Under the pieces are notes generated by a model, which was not told where the DNA came from, did no database searches, and saw nothing but the letters and a program-made list of their open reading frames with translations. A stretch of 64,000 bases of DNA from Prochlorococcus marinus str. MIT 9313 (GTDB taxonomy: Bacteria; Cyanobacteriota; Cyanobacteriia; PCC-6307; Cyanobiaceae): contig NC_005071.1 of the NCBI RefSeq assembly GCF_000011485.1, positions 1,367,347-1,431,346 of the forward strand, read 5' to 3'. The position numbers and the translations under genes are program-made. How positions within the stretch are numbered: position 1 is the stretch's first letter; every line of letters begins with the position of its first letter. Positions 8,669-17,518 of this stretch are shown here, piece after piece.

Positions 8669-9178
8669 CCGCGATACTTGGAGGTGTTATCACTGTGCTA
8701 TTTAATGGAGCATTAACAAACTAAATCTGACGAGCAAGCTGCTATTCTTTGGATTCAGAGAGAACTTTTTTGTTCAGAAACCTCTACTCTAAAATTTAAG
8801 ACTCCAGCTATGATTCTATAGCTTGACAGTCATTAAGCGAAATTCTATCCCTAGAATGCCCCAAGAAACCAGAATCTCTCCAGCACTCTCTAACGCAAGG
8901 CGCAAGCAACTTCGCAACAAGAAGTGCCGTTGATTCCGATAATTTGACTCAGCCTTTTCAGCCATGCAGAAAGGGTAAAGACCAAACCATGTCGAGCAAC
9001 AAGGCACACCGATTGGTCTCGACTCAACAACACAGAGAACGTTCTACTTAGAGCCGCAAGATTTATCAATGCTGTCGCTAATCTGAAATCATCAATAAGG
9101 GTTTCAGACTTTTATAGACAATTTAATTTTTAAAAACTGAGACATCTCATCACCTCATTGCATGTGCCGTCTGCCTCG
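8669..9178. other. 510-bp stretch without a convincing gene
   Basis: Low-GC spacer between the protease gene and the 3' end of the flippase-like gene (convergent ends). A 63-residue minus-strand frame at 8816-9007 has no start context or recognisable sequence and is not called. No hairpin terminator, RNA gene or repeat was identified. Confidence 0.5.
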
Positions 9179-10168
9179 CTAATGCACCGTCTGTCGCTTC
9201 AATAACGCACGATCCCCAGCAACCGCAGCAGCGGCAAGCCCATCGGCAATCGTTGCGATCACCCTGTAGCAGAGCACCACCGCTAAAAGGGGCGCTTCCG
9301 GCACCTCAGAGCCCACTCGCAACAAAAGAGTTGCTTCAAAAACCCCTAGCCCTCCAGGCGCTGCAGGAACGACCAAGCCCACAGTCCAAGCCAAGGCAAA
9401 CGCTGCCAACCATTCCACCATCGACAAGCTGGTGCTCAGCGAAAACGCCATCACACAACACCAAAATCCAGCAAAGCGAAACGCCACGAAGAGCATCTCC
9501 ATCGCCAGCGAACTCCAGGGGTAGTCGTCTCGTCCACTGCCCAATGATTCTGCTGAAACAACACCAACCAGACCCTGATCAACCCGATCGAGCTGCTTGG
9601 CTTTGGCACGTTCTAAGCGTCTGAACAGGGGCTCTCTCCAGCGAGGTATCAACAACATTGCTGGCAAACAACAGGCCATCGCAAGGCCTGACTGCCAACC
9701 TCCGAAGGGAACCCAAAGCAGGGCCGCAACGGCCATGAGCAAGGGCTCGAGCAACACAGACGCCAATGCAGGCCCGGCCCCCAGATGGGGCCTTAACACC
9801 CGCATTCGCTCAACCAAATGCCAGATCCCGCCAGGCAGATACTTGAGCAGATTGCTACTCAGGAAAAGGGGAATCAGTGATATTTGCCTGGGTCGATGGC
9901 CCAACCAACCCACCAACACTCGCCAAGCGAGTGCATTCACCACGAGGCTCGACCAGCTAATTCCCACGCCAAGCACCAGCCACCAGCAGGCCAGGCCACT
10001 CAGGGAAAGCTGACGCAACTGTGCCCCATGGCTGACCAATGCCACCACCACAAAGGCAAGACTTGCGAGCGTGATCCAGAGTCGAAACCCACCTGGGAGA
10101 GCCACCTTGCCCAGCCAAAACCTCAAACCCCGCCCATTGCGAATCAAGCCTGAGATCACCATGTCCAA
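9179..10168 (-). CDS. Lysylphosphatidylglycerol synthase TM-domain (UPF0104/YbhN-like) flippase
   Basis: A 329-residue polytopic membrane protein with about eight hydrophobic segments. Residues ~95-120 (SSNLLKYLPGGIWHLVERMR) are the conserved N-x-x-K-Y-x-P-G-G-x-W signature, and the C-terminal part has VVPAAPGGLGVFEATLLLRV (P-G-G-x-G-x-x-E), both typical of the LPG_synthase_TM/UPF0104 family. No aminoacyltransferase domain is attached, so it is a stand-alone flippase-like protein; its lipid is unknown. The start overlaps the 3' end of larC by 13 bp. It is the last gene of a four-gene minus-strand operon. Confidence 0.82.
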   Translation of the reverse strand: MDMVISGLIRNGRGLRFWLGKVALPGGFRLWITLASLAFVVVALVSHGAQLRQLSLSGLACWWLVLGVGISWSSLVVNALAWRVLVGWLGHRPRQISLIPLFLSSNLLKYLPGGIWHLVERMRVLRPHLGAGPALASVLLEPLLMAVAALLWVPFGGWQSGLAMACCLPAMLLIPRWREPLFRRLERAKAKQLDRVDQGLVGVVSAESLGSGRDDYPWSSLAMEMLFVAFRFAGFWCCVMAFSLSTSLSMVEWLAAFALAWTVGLVVPAAPGGLGVFEATLLLRVGSEVPEAPLLAVVLCYRVIATIADGLAAAAVAGDRALLKRQTVH

Positions 10169-11388
10169 TCCTCATCTGCAACAAAATCCTCCGAAGCCAA
10201 CAACACTTCACGGCGTAACTCCTCCAGAGAATTGCCCGTCTCAATACTGAGGCGAAGGAGATCGTCATGCTCCGGCTTGACAGTGAGGATCCCTTGAGGT
10301 CGCCGTACCTGCTTGACACGCACTGAGCCCCATGGCGTGGGACAGGATCCCCCACGACGAGGCAGCAACCACCGCCCATGAGAGTGCTCCCGCAACCCCA
10401 GAGTCGTTCCCTGAGAGAACCACACCACTCGCAACCCAGGAGCCTGTTCAGCAGTCACCAATGCCTTCACACTGACCCCCTGGCGACCTTTTTTCATCTG
10501 TACTTGCTCAGAAACAACATCCAACGCTCCGGCATCCCGCAACTGATCACTGAAAACGGCAACGTCCTCAGGCGTGGCGTCATCAATCCAGGCTTCCTGC
10601 ACAACCACCGGCTGCCATCTCAAACCAGCCATCTCTTCTTCAGATCGCTCTCTCTCGAAACCATCGAGCTCACAGATTCGCAGGATGTTTGGGCGATCAA
10701 GAGTGCGGTGTCCCAAACCCACTCCAATCGTGTTGATTCTTAGCGAGGGAGGCTGACCAAAGCGCTCTGCCAGCACAGCCATCAAGGCAAGCCCCGTCGG
10801 AGTGGTGAGCTCACAAGCCGGGAGGTCATCACCAACCTCGAGGCAGATTTGATGTCTTCGGGCTAGTTCCAAAACGGCCGGGACCGGAACCGGCAAGAAG
10901 CCATGAGCTGTTGCCGTCTTGCCTCGCCCCGCCGGAGGTACGGCGCAGACAATCTGTTCGGGAGCCAAGTGCTCAACAGCCGCACAAACACCCACCACAT
11001 CAACCAAAGCATCGATCATGCCCACTTCATGAAAATGCACCTGCTCGATGGGGTGACCATGAACCGCAGCCTCTGCTTCCGCCAAAGCCTTAAACACCCT
11101 CAACACCCTGGCGCGCAAAGGTTCTGACCAATCAGCCTCCATGATCAGCGCTCTGATGTCATGCCAAAGCCGATGAGGAGGCTCCAATTCGATCCCTTCA
11201 ACGGATAACCTCAGGCCCCTCAAGCCAGCGCTGCGGTCCTCTGCGACCGTAAGGGCATAACCCTGCTCAAGGCCAAGCCCTGCAAGGGGAGCCTCAATCA
11301 CGGCCCGAGGCACACCCAGATCCAAAAATGCGGCCAGGAGCATGTCACCAGCCAGACCAGTTGGGCAGTCAACAAACAGGGCCGTCAT
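10156..11388 (-). CDS. larC: Nickel-pincer cofactor biosynthesis protein LarC (single ORF)
   Basis: A 410-residue protein matching LarC (TIGR00299/DUF111). The N-terminal LarC1 part has FVDCPTGLAGDMLLAAFLDL, an acidic/His-rich EQVHFHEVGMIDALVDVVGV segment, and the C-terminal LarC2 part has WIDDATPEDVAVFSDQLRDA. LarC inserts Ni(II) into the pyridinium-dithiocarboxylate nucleotide that serves lactate racemase-type enzymes. In Lactobacillus the gene is read by a programmed frameshift; here both halves are in one frame. No LarB, LarE or LarA is in the window. The start at 11388 overlaps the stop of the small upstream gene (ATGA), replacing a longer open frame to 11445. Confidence 0.88.
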   Translation of the reverse strand: MTALFVDCPTGLAGDMLLAAFLDLGVPRAVIEAPLAGLGLEQGYALTVAEDRSAGLRGLRLSVEGIELEPPHRLWHDIRALIMEADWSEPLRARVLRVFKALAEAEAAVHGHPIEQVHFHEVGMIDALVDVVGVCAAVEHLAPEQIVCAVPPAGRGKTATAHGFLPVPVPAVLELARRHQICLEVGDDLPACELTTPTGLALMAVLAERFGQPPSLRINTIGVGLGHRTLDRPNILRICELDGFERERSEEEMAGLRWQPVVVQEAWIDDATPEDVAVFSDQLRDAGALDVVSEQVQMKKGRQGVSVKALVTAEQAPGLRVVWFSQGTTLGLREHSHGRWLLPRRGGSCPTPWGSVRVKQVRRPQGILTVKPEHDDLLRLSIETGNSLEELRREVLLASEDFVADEDWTW

Positions 11389-11555
11389 TGCCCCTGAGGA
11401 AGTCCCTTGGGAAACTGAACAAACCAAACATGAACAGACTGCCAATACAGCTTGTCGACAGCCAAACCAATAGCAATCACAACGCCTAAATAGACAGCCA
11501 ATGCAGCGAAGGATCTAACGCCAAGGCTTAAGGAGAAAGGTTGGATCAACGACAT
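11385..11555 (-). CDS. Small membrane protein (56 residues) coupled to larC
   Basis: The frame runs from ATG 11555, directly after the TGA of the upstream gene (11556-11558), to a TGA that overlaps the larC ATG. The product starts MSLIQPFSLSLGVRSFAALA, then has a hydrophobic helix VYLGVVIAIGLAVDKLYW and an aromatic tail HVWFVQFPKGLPQGQ. Placement with zero spacing upstream and a 4-bp ATGA overlap downstream is strong evidence that it is translated. No family recognised; one or two membrane segments predicted by eye. Confidence 0.75.
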   Translation of the reverse strand: MSLIQPFSLSLGVRSFAALAVYLGVVIAIGLAVDKLYWQSVHVWFVQFPKGLPQGQ

Positions 11556-12248
11556 TCAGTTATTGGGCTGGCGACCGCGTCCGTCCCGTCGAACAAGGGA
11601 ACCTCTTCCGCCTCGCCCCTTGCCACCGCGAGTAGGCATCGGCCCCATCACTTCATAGTCTTCAAGGTGAAGCTGCTGCCCACGACGTCGCACCTCCAAA
11701 CTCACAAAATGACGCAGATTACTGAGGGGCACATCCCCTTTTAATTGCAATTTGAACGGCAATGGTCTACTGCCATCAGCCCTAGGCTTCTGGCGAACCT
11801 TCAAAACCAGGTCACCGGTTTCAGGCCTGGTATAGATCAATTCACCACGAATAGAAAAATAGTCGTCCCCTTGAGGAAGCTGATCTTCAGTTTCCAAGCT
11901 GGAATCACTCGAACGCTCTGAATCACTTTCATCAAGCAAGGTTTGTTTCAGGGTGCTGGGCTCCCAGATTCCAGAGATCTGTAGATGGAGATGATCCGCT
12001 TCGCGGCAGCGGGGATAGACGACCCATAGATGAGGTTGATCCATGGCTAGATGACGACGCATCAAGGTGAGCACCCGGCCTAGGACAACAGCCTCAATCT
12101 CAACCCCTTCAGAATCCACCAGGAAACCTCGAGTGAACTGCTCAGAATCTTGCGGCCGATAAGTGCCTCTTACGACACCGATGGCTCTGTACTGCAACGG
12201 CTCAGTGGCCGCAGGAATCGGATGGTCGCGCATCGAAAAAAAGGGCAT
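11556..12248 (-). CDS. Conserved hypothetical protein with Arg/Gly-rich tail
   Basis: About 230 residues. The N-terminal half is a compact beta-rich domain (AIGVVRGTYRPQDSEQFTRG, then GVEIEAVVLGRVLTLMRRHL), the middle is acidic and Ser-rich (residues ~125-145), a second beta-rich part follows (DYFSIRGELIYTRPETGDLV), and the tail ends in an RGGKGRGGRGSLVRRDGRGR-like basic segment suggestive of nucleic-acid contact. The two beta halves may be OB-like, but this is a guess. The start is uncertain: ATG 12248 or 12233 avoids overlapping the divergent gene; the frame is open to 12386. First gene of the larC operon. Confidence 0.65.
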   Translation of the reverse strand: MPFFSMRDHPIPAATEPLQYRAIGVVRGTYRPQDSEQFTRGFLVDSEGVEIEAVVLGRVLTLMRRHLAMDQPHLWVVYPRCREADHLHLQISGIWEPSTLKQTLLDESDSERSSDSSLETEDQLPQGDDYFSIRGELIYTRPETGDLVLKVRQKPRADGSRPLPFKLQLKGDVPLSNLRHFVSLEVRRRGQQLHLEDYEVMGPMPTRGGKGRGGRGSLVRRDGRGRQPNN

Positions 12249-12360
12249 CCACTGGCCCAATTGGAAATCTAGCCAGCATTCGTGAACCGTCCCAGACTGA
12301 CCAGGTAATTTTCTGCTCGCTGAAGTGCTTAAGCCCGAAAGGATTCTGCCCTCCCGCGGG

Positions 12361-13164
12361 ATGATCCTTCTGATCACTGGGCTCATGACCGCCTCAGCAC
12401 TGGCATGGTTTGGAGCTCAATTGATCGCACCTGAGTCAAGAGCTCTTGGCAATCGGGAGATCCTCAATCGGCAGGTGAAAGATCTGCTCGATCAACAAAA
12501 TAATGGTGATCTGAACACAGAAGAACAGCAGAAGCTGCTGGAGCGATTGCTGGTCCTAGGCCGCAACGAGGAGGCAATGACCCAAATTGAACTGCTAATG
12601 GCCAGGCAGCCAAAAACCTGGTTATGGAAGTTGATGCTCGCGGAACTAAAGCGCGAGCAGGGAGATCGCGATGGAGCCCAGAAGGACATCAACCAGCTAA
12701 TAACCATCCAGCCTCACAACCTCGAGGTCCTGCAATTGAAGATCTTGCTTGACCTAGAGGCCGGGAGAGAAAAAGCAGCCGTTGCTGAACTCAAAAAGAG
12801 ATTTGGGTCAAAAACAAAAGGCAAGCGCATACCGATAGGGCTTCTCCTGGCAGATTTGCAGCGCCAGACAGGACAAACCAAGGCTGCCGCTGCGCTCTAT
12901 CGCGTTCTATCGAATGAGTCACCAACAGACGCACGTCCCTTGCTCGCTCTTGCTCTCATGCGGCAGGAGCAAGGCCAAGACCAGCAAGCACAAACTCTGC
13001 TTCAAGAAGCTAGAGAACGCCGTAACAAACCAGGCGAAGCGGATCCCTTGATTGATGGCCTGGCGAGTCAGTGGAGGCTTAACTCAATCCGCACAAAAGG
13101 TTCAAACACTGTCCTCAGGGCTGATTCGCCGAAGCCTCAGAACTCTCCAATTCCAGGGCCTTGA
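12361..13164 (+). CDS. Membrane-anchored tetratricopeptide repeat protein
   Basis: A 267-residue protein. MILLITGLMTASALAWFGAQ at the start is a transmembrane anchor. The rest is helical with TPR-type pairs: residues ~55-125 (LLERLLVLGRNEEAMTQIEL...; LMLAELKREQGDRDGAQKDI; INQLITIQPHNLEVLQLKIL) and again at ~165-215 (LLADLQRQTGQTKAAAALYR; ALALMRQEQGQDQQAQTLLQ). TPRs mediate protein-protein contact; no partner is indicated. A GTG at 12325 is an alternative start. The 3' end overlaps the convergent gene by 50 bp, an unusually long tail-to-tail overlap. Confidence 0.75.
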   Translation: MILLITGLMTASALAWFGAQLIAPESRALGNREILNRQVKDLLDQQNNGDLNTEEQQKLLERLLVLGRNEEAMTQIELLMARQPKTWLWKLMLAELKREQGDRDGAQKDINQLITIQPHNLEVLQLKILLDLEAGREKAAVAELKKRFGSKTKGKRIPIGLLLADLQRQTGQTKAAAALYRVLSNESPTDARPLLALALMRQEQGQDQQAQTLLQEARERRNKPGEADPLIDGLASQWRLNSIRTKGSNTVLRADSPKPQNSPIPGP

Positions 13165-13492
13165 GGGCTGCATCGATTGCATCAGAAGGAGCTGTGGCAT
13201 CGTCCATTGCTGTGGACCTTCGCAAACGATTCATAAGGTCCATCGGATTGGTGGCATCGAGAATCGTTCCTTTGTCGTTGTTCCCCGGAACGGTGTTGTA
13301 AAGATCACGCTCCTGAGGTGTCTGATAGTCACCTGAAAGCTGTGCTTCAGCACGATCGACAACTGTTGTCAGGCTGAGCAAGGCAATTGGCAGTGCAGCC
13401 AAACCAAGCTTGCGAAAGGGATTAAGACCTAAGGGGGCTTGGTTGATCAATGACGCATCCCCAAGTTCAGTAAGGCTAATGCTAATTGTCAT
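13115..13492 (-). CDS. Hypothetical protein with one membrane segment
   Basis: A 125-residue protein. After a 28-residue polar lead comes a hydrophobic stretch (LGLAALPIALLSLTTVV), then AEAQ, which could be a signal-peptidase site or simply an anchor. The exposed part has DYQTPQERDLYNTVPGNNDK and a helical C-terminus rich in Ala, Glu and Ser. Not recognised as a family outside picocyanobacteria. The ATG at 13492 lies only 19 bp from the divergent xth start; the frame open to 13549 would overlap xth and is less likely. Its 3' end overlaps the TPR gene by 50 bp. Confidence 0.6.
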   Translation of the reverse strand: MTISISLTELGDASLINQAPLGLNPFRKLGLAALPIALLSLTTVVDRAEAQLSGDYQTPQERDLYNTVPGNNDKGTILDATNPMDLMNRLRRSTAMDDATAPSDAIDAALKALELESSEASANQP

Positions 13493-13511
13493 GGTCAGAT
13501 TTTCATGACCT

Positions 13512-14351
13512 GTGCAGATCGCTACCTGGAACGTCAACTCAATTCGCACCCGCCTCGATCAGGTGCAAGCTTGGCTAAAGGATGCCCAACCCGATCTGCT
13601 TTGCCTCCAGGAGACCAAAGTGGATGATCCGCTGTTCCCTCACGAGGTCTTTGAAGCTCAGGGCTATCAAGTGCACTTTCACGGACAGAAGGCCTACAAC
13701 GGCGTTGCAATCGTTAGCCGCCAACCTCTCGAAGATGTGCGCCGGGGCTTCACTGGTGAGCTCCCAGAGGATGCCGAAGCCTTGCAACTGGGAGAGCAAA
13801 AGCGCGTCATCAGCGCGCTCGTTAACAACATTCGTATCGTCAATGCCTACGTTCCCAACGGTTCAGCTCTGAAATCGGAGAAATATCCCTACAAACTCGA
13901 ATGGCTGAGCTGCCTAAACCGCTATCTGTGTGCACAAGCGAAACGGGATGAACCCCTCTGCCTCGTTGGGGATTTCAATATCGCCTTGGAAGCAAGAGAC
14001 ATTCATCATCCCGAACTACTAACGGGAGGGATTATGGCTAGCGAGCTTGAAAGAGAGGCTCTTCTAAAGGTTTTAGGAGACCGGCTCCACGACGTGTTCC
14101 GCGTGTTCGAACCAGATGCCAACCATTGGAGCTGGTGGGACTATCGAAGTGGTGCCTGGGACCGTGATCAGGGTTGGCGTATTGATCACATCTACCTATG
14201 CGATGAGCTTCTCAGTCAGGCCAGAAGCTGTGTGATTCACAAGCATCTAAGGGGCCATGAAAAGCCTAGTGATCATGCCCCGGTAAGCGTAGATCTCAAC
14301 TGGACTCCAACTGATGACGATGAGGAGATGTCGGAACTGTTCAGCAATTGA
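13512..14351 (+). CDS. xth: Exodeoxyribonuclease III (AP endonuclease)
   Basis: A 279-residue member of the exonuclease III family. Signature elements in order: ATWNVNSIRTRL at the N-terminus, LCLQETKVDD with the metal-binding Glu, NAYVPNGSA, VGDFNIALEARDIHHP with the catalytic Asp-x-Asn, WRIDHIYL, and near the end SDHAPVSVDL with the Asp-His pair. It cuts DNA 5' to abasic sites in base-excision repair and has 3'-5' exonuclease activity. Translation starts at GTG 13512. It lies 19 bp from the start of a divergent small gene, so promoters overlap the coding ends. Confidence 0.95.
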   Translation: MQIATWNVNSIRTRLDQVQAWLKDAQPDLLCLQETKVDDPLFPHEVFEAQGYQVHFHGQKAYNGVAIVSRQPLEDVRRGFTGELPEDAEALQLGEQKRVISALVNNIRIVNAYVPNGSALKSEKYPYKLEWLSCLNRYLCAQAKRDEPLCLVGDFNIALEARDIHHPELLTGGIMASELEREALLKVLGDRLHDVFRVFEPDANHWSWWDYRSGAWDRDQGWRIDHIYLCDELLSQARSCVIHKHLRGHEKPSDHAPVSVDLNWTPTDDDEEMSELFSN

Positions 14352-14405
14352 AGGACATGATTCTTTAAGGCAATAGTCGCAGTCAAGGATTCATCTGCGG
14401 AGCAG

Positions 14406-15881
14406 TCAGAATGCCTTGGCTTCTGAAGGCATCTCAAGACCTTCTGAAGTCAAGATGACCTGGCGCCGAGCCGACTCACCACAGCTTTTTGGAGTGGGGA
14501 AAATTTTGTCAGGATTGGCCCGTCCATCTGGATCGAAGGCTCTTCGTAGCAGTTTCATTGTGGACAGATCATCCGCTGCAAACATCCAATCGAGATAACA
14601 GCGCTTATCAGCCCCAACCCCATGTTCACCAGTGATGCTGCCGCCAACATCAAGACACTCACGCAGAATGGCTGACCCCAGATCCCGAACACGAGACTCC
14701 ACATCAGGCGTGTCTGCGTTGTAGAGGATTAAAGGATGCAAATTGCCATCGCCAGCATGAAAAACATTGGCCACCGGCAACTCATACTCCCGACTAAGCC
14801 TCTCTATTGCCATTAGCACCCTCGGCAAAGTACTGCGTGGCACGACACCGTCCTGCACGTAATAGGTGGGTGAAATCTGCCCAACCGCAGCAAATGCTGA
14901 CTTGCGTCCCTTCCAAAGCAAGGCACGGTCAGCAGGCTCTTCTGCACGACGAATGGTCCTCGCTCCTGCCTTGCTACAAAGTCCACTGGCCTGGTCTGCG
15001 GCCACAGTGACTTCCGCCGCCTGACCATCGAGCTCGATCAGCAGCACAGCCGCGGCATCACGAGGGTATTCGTCGAAGCCAAACAGATCATTGACTGCAT
15101 TAATCATGAAGTTGTCCATGATCTCCATACCCGCAGGTAAAACTCCGGCAGCGGTGACCTGGCAGACCGCCTCGCCAGCAGACTCCATGGTGGGGAAATC
15201 TGCAAGCAGCACAGTCACATGTTGCGGCGCCCGCAAGAGCCGCAGAGTGATCGCTGTGGCGATCCCCAGGGTGCCTTCGCTGCCAATAAAGGCCCCACGC
15301 AGGTCGAGCTCCGCATGCTCCGGCAGTCCACCACCGAGAAGGGTCACCGTTCCATCAGCAAGCACTACTTCAAGCCCCAGAACATGATTACTGGTGACGC
15401 CATATTTGAGACAGTGCACACCACCGGAGTTCTCGGCCACATTGCCACCGATGCTGCACACCACCTGACTGGAAGGATCAGGGGCGTAATAAAACCCTTC
15501 CCCAGCGACCGCCCGAGTCACCCAACTATTGATCACTCCTGGCTGCACCGTAATGGTGTGGTTATCAAGGTCCATCGAAAGGATCCTGCGCATGCGACTG
15601 GTCACCACCAACAGCGCCTCTTGCTCCACTAATGCACCTCCCGAGAGCCCCGTACCACTACCCCTAGCGACAAAAGGGATGCTATGGCGATGACAACAAG
15701 CCAAGATCTGAGACACCTCCTCAGTGGTCTCGGGCAACACTGCCAAAGGAGGACAATGACGATCGATGGTTAACCCGTCACAGTCGTAAACGAGCAACTC
15801 TTGCCGCTTGGAGACCACCGACTTCTTCGGCAAAAATCGCCTTAAGTCCCTGTCTAGAGCAGTCCAGTCGTGGGACACCAT
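14406..15881 (-). CDS. glcD: Glycolate oxidase/dehydrogenase FAD subunit GlcD
   Basis: A 491-residue FAD-linked oxidase. FVARGSGTGLSGGALV marks the FAD_binding_4 domain, CSIGGNVAENSGGVHCLKYG the second FAD-contact region, and the C-terminal cap has VFHAGDGNLHPLI and GSITGEHGVGADKR. It oxidises glycolate from photorespiration to glyoxylate, or D-lactate to pyruvate; the two are not separable by eye. GlcE and GlcF are not adjacent. The ATG at 15881 fits the family; the longer open frame to 16040 would run into hemL. Divergent from hemL with 133 bp between starts. Confidence 0.9.
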   Translation of the reverse strand: MVSHDWTALDRDLRRFLPKKSVVSKRQELLVYDCDGLTIDRHCPPLAVLPETTEEVSQILACCHRHSIPFVARGSGTGLSGGALVEQEALLVVTSRMRRILSMDLDNHTITVQPGVINSWVTRAVAGEGFYYAPDPSSQVVCSIGGNVAENSGGVHCLKYGVTSNHVLGLEVVLADGTVTLLGGGLPEHAELDLRGAFIGSEGTLGIATAITLRLLRAPQHVTVLLADFPTMESAGEAVCQVTAAGVLPAGMEIMDNFMINAVNDLFGFDEYPRDAAAVLLIELDGQAAEVTVAADQASGLCSKAGARTIRRAEEPADRALLWKGRKSAFAAVGQISPTYYVQDGVVPRSTLPRVLMAIERLSREYELPVANVFHAGDGNLHPLILYNADTPDVESRVRDLGSAILRECLDVGGSITGEHGVGADKRCYLDWMFAADDLSTMKLLRRAFDPDGRANPDKIFPTPKSCGESARRQVILTSEGLEMPSEAKAF

Positions 15882-16014
15882 GCCCGCGCATCTGTCCAAC
15901 AACCTAGGCAGCAAACCCTGAAGTAAACGGATGGCCTGACACAGTTCATCCGCTTCTGACCTTTTTGGGTCAAGATGGCGAACGGTTCGTATCAGCCACT
16001 TGGCTTCGGTCCCT

Positions 16015-17316
16015 GTGACAGCTTCAGCCTTGAACACCACCCGCTCCCAGGCGATTTTCAGCGCCGCCCAGCGCTTAATGCCTGGTGGCGTTAGTTCTCC
16101 AGTGCGAGCATTCCGCTCCGTAGGCGGTCAACCGATCGTGTTTGACCGCGTAAAGGGTGCCTACGCCTGGGACGTCGATGGCAATCGCTTCATCGACTAC
16201 ATCGGCAGCTGGGGGCCCGCAATCTGCGGCCATGCCCACCCAGAAGTCATCGTCGCTCTACAAGATGCGCTTGAAAAGGGCACAAGCTTTGGTGCCCCAT
16301 GTGAGCTAGAGAATCAACTAGCCGAAATGGTGATCGACGCCGTGCCCAGCGTCGAGATGGTCCGTTTTGTGAATAGCGGCACTGAGGCCTGCATGTCTGT
16401 ACTGCGCCTCATGCGCGCATTCACTGGCCGCGACAAGCTCATCAAATTCGAAGGCTGCTATCACGGCCACGCCGACATGTTTTTGGTGAAAGCTGGATCC
16501 GGGGTGGCAACTCTCGGTCTACCCGACTCACCAGGGGTGCCCCGCAGCACCACAAGTAACACCCTTACTGCGCCCTACAACGACCTCGAGGCAGTCAAAG
16601 AGCTGTTTGCCGAGAATCCTGACGCAATCAGCGGGGTGATCCTTGAGCCGGTCGTAGGAAATGCCGGATTCATTACTCCAGAGCCTGGTTTCCTGGAAGG
16701 TTTACGAGAACTCACCCGTGAACACGGAGCCTTGCTTGTATTTGATGAAGTCATGAGCGGTTTCCGCATCAGCTACGGAGGTGCTCAGGCCCGCTTTGGC
16801 GTCACGCCTGATCTAACCACCATGGGGAAAGTGATCGGTGGTGGGCTACCCGTTGGTGCTTATGGCGGCAGAGCCGAGATCATGGAGATGGTGGCCCCCG
16901 CAGGCCCCATGTACCAAGCCGGCACGCTGAGTGGCAACCCGCTGGCCATGACGGCTGGCATCAAGACCCTTGAGCTACTTAAGCAAGAAGGCACCTATGA
17001 GCGCCTAGAAAGCACAACGGAGCGCTTAATTAAGGGCATTCTCGAAGCAGCCAAAGCAGCAGAGGTTCCCATTACGGGCAACAGCATCGGTGCGATGTTC
17101 GGCTTCTTCCTTTGCGAAGGCCCAGTACGGAATTTCGAAGATGCCAAAGCAACCGATACCGAACTCTTCGGCAAGCTGCATCGGGCCATGCTCGAAAGGG
17201 GCATCTACCTAGCCCCAAGTGCCTTCGAAGCAGGCTTCACATCCCTTGCCCATTCCGAAGCAGACATCGAAACCACCCTGAAGGCATTCCGCGAGAGTTT
17301 TGCAGCAGTGGCATGA
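16015..17316 (+). CDS. hemL: Glutamate-1-semialdehyde 2,1-aminomutase
   Basis: About 433 residues, the usual length. Motifs: [20 protein letters not shown] at the N-terminus, [50 protein letters not shown], and [19 protein letters not shown], whose Lys binds pyridoxal phosphate. The enzyme makes 5-aminolevulinate from glutamate-1-semialdehyde, the committed entry to heme and chlorophyll in the C5 pathway. GTG at 16015 is preferred; the frame continues to a TTG at 16000. A 9-bp hairpin follows the stop. Confidence 0.96.
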   Translation: MTASALNTTRSQAIFSAAQRLMPGGVSSPVRAFRSVGGQPIVFDRVKGAYAWDVDGNRFIDYIGSWGPAICGHAHPEVIVALQDALEKGTSFGAPCELENQLAEMVIDAVPSVEMVRFVNSGTEACMSVLRLMRAFTGRDKLIKFEGCYHGHADMFLVKAGSGVATLGLPDSPGVPRSTTSNTLTAPYNDLEAVKELFAENPDAISGVILEPVVGNAGFITPEPGFLEGLRELTREHGALLVFDEVMSGFRISYGGAQARFGVTPDLTTMGKVIGGGLPVGAYGGRAEIMEMVAPAGPMYQAGTLSGNPLAMTAGIKTLELLKQEGTYERLESTTERLIKGILEAAKAAEVPITGNSIGAMFGFFLCEGPVRNFEDAKATDTELFGKLHRAMLERGIYLAPSAFEAGFTSLAHSEADIETTLKAFRESFAAVA

Positions 17317-17332
17317 ACAGACAACAAAAATA

Positions 17333-17354
17333 GAGAGCTGTTCTTACAGCTCTC
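17333..17354 (+). terminator. Hairpin after hemL
   Basis: GAGAGCTGT at 17333-17341 pairs perfectly with ACAGCTCTC at 17346-17354 around a TCTT tetraloop, 17 bp after the hemL stop. There is no T-run directly after it, so it may be an mRNA 3'-end stabiliser or a weak terminator. Confidence 0.5.
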
Positions 17355-17518
17355 CTGGGCAAATACAAACAAGCAGAAGCCAAGGTGCTACATCTAGAAC
17401 TAAAAGTTTAGAAGCAAGAGTTAATTCAATTCTCGTTTTTTTAGCAAGCCCTAATTCTGCCTGTGTTTGCGGAGCAAAAGCCTCTCAAGAACAGGAAAAA
17501 GCTGGATAAATAGAGCAG

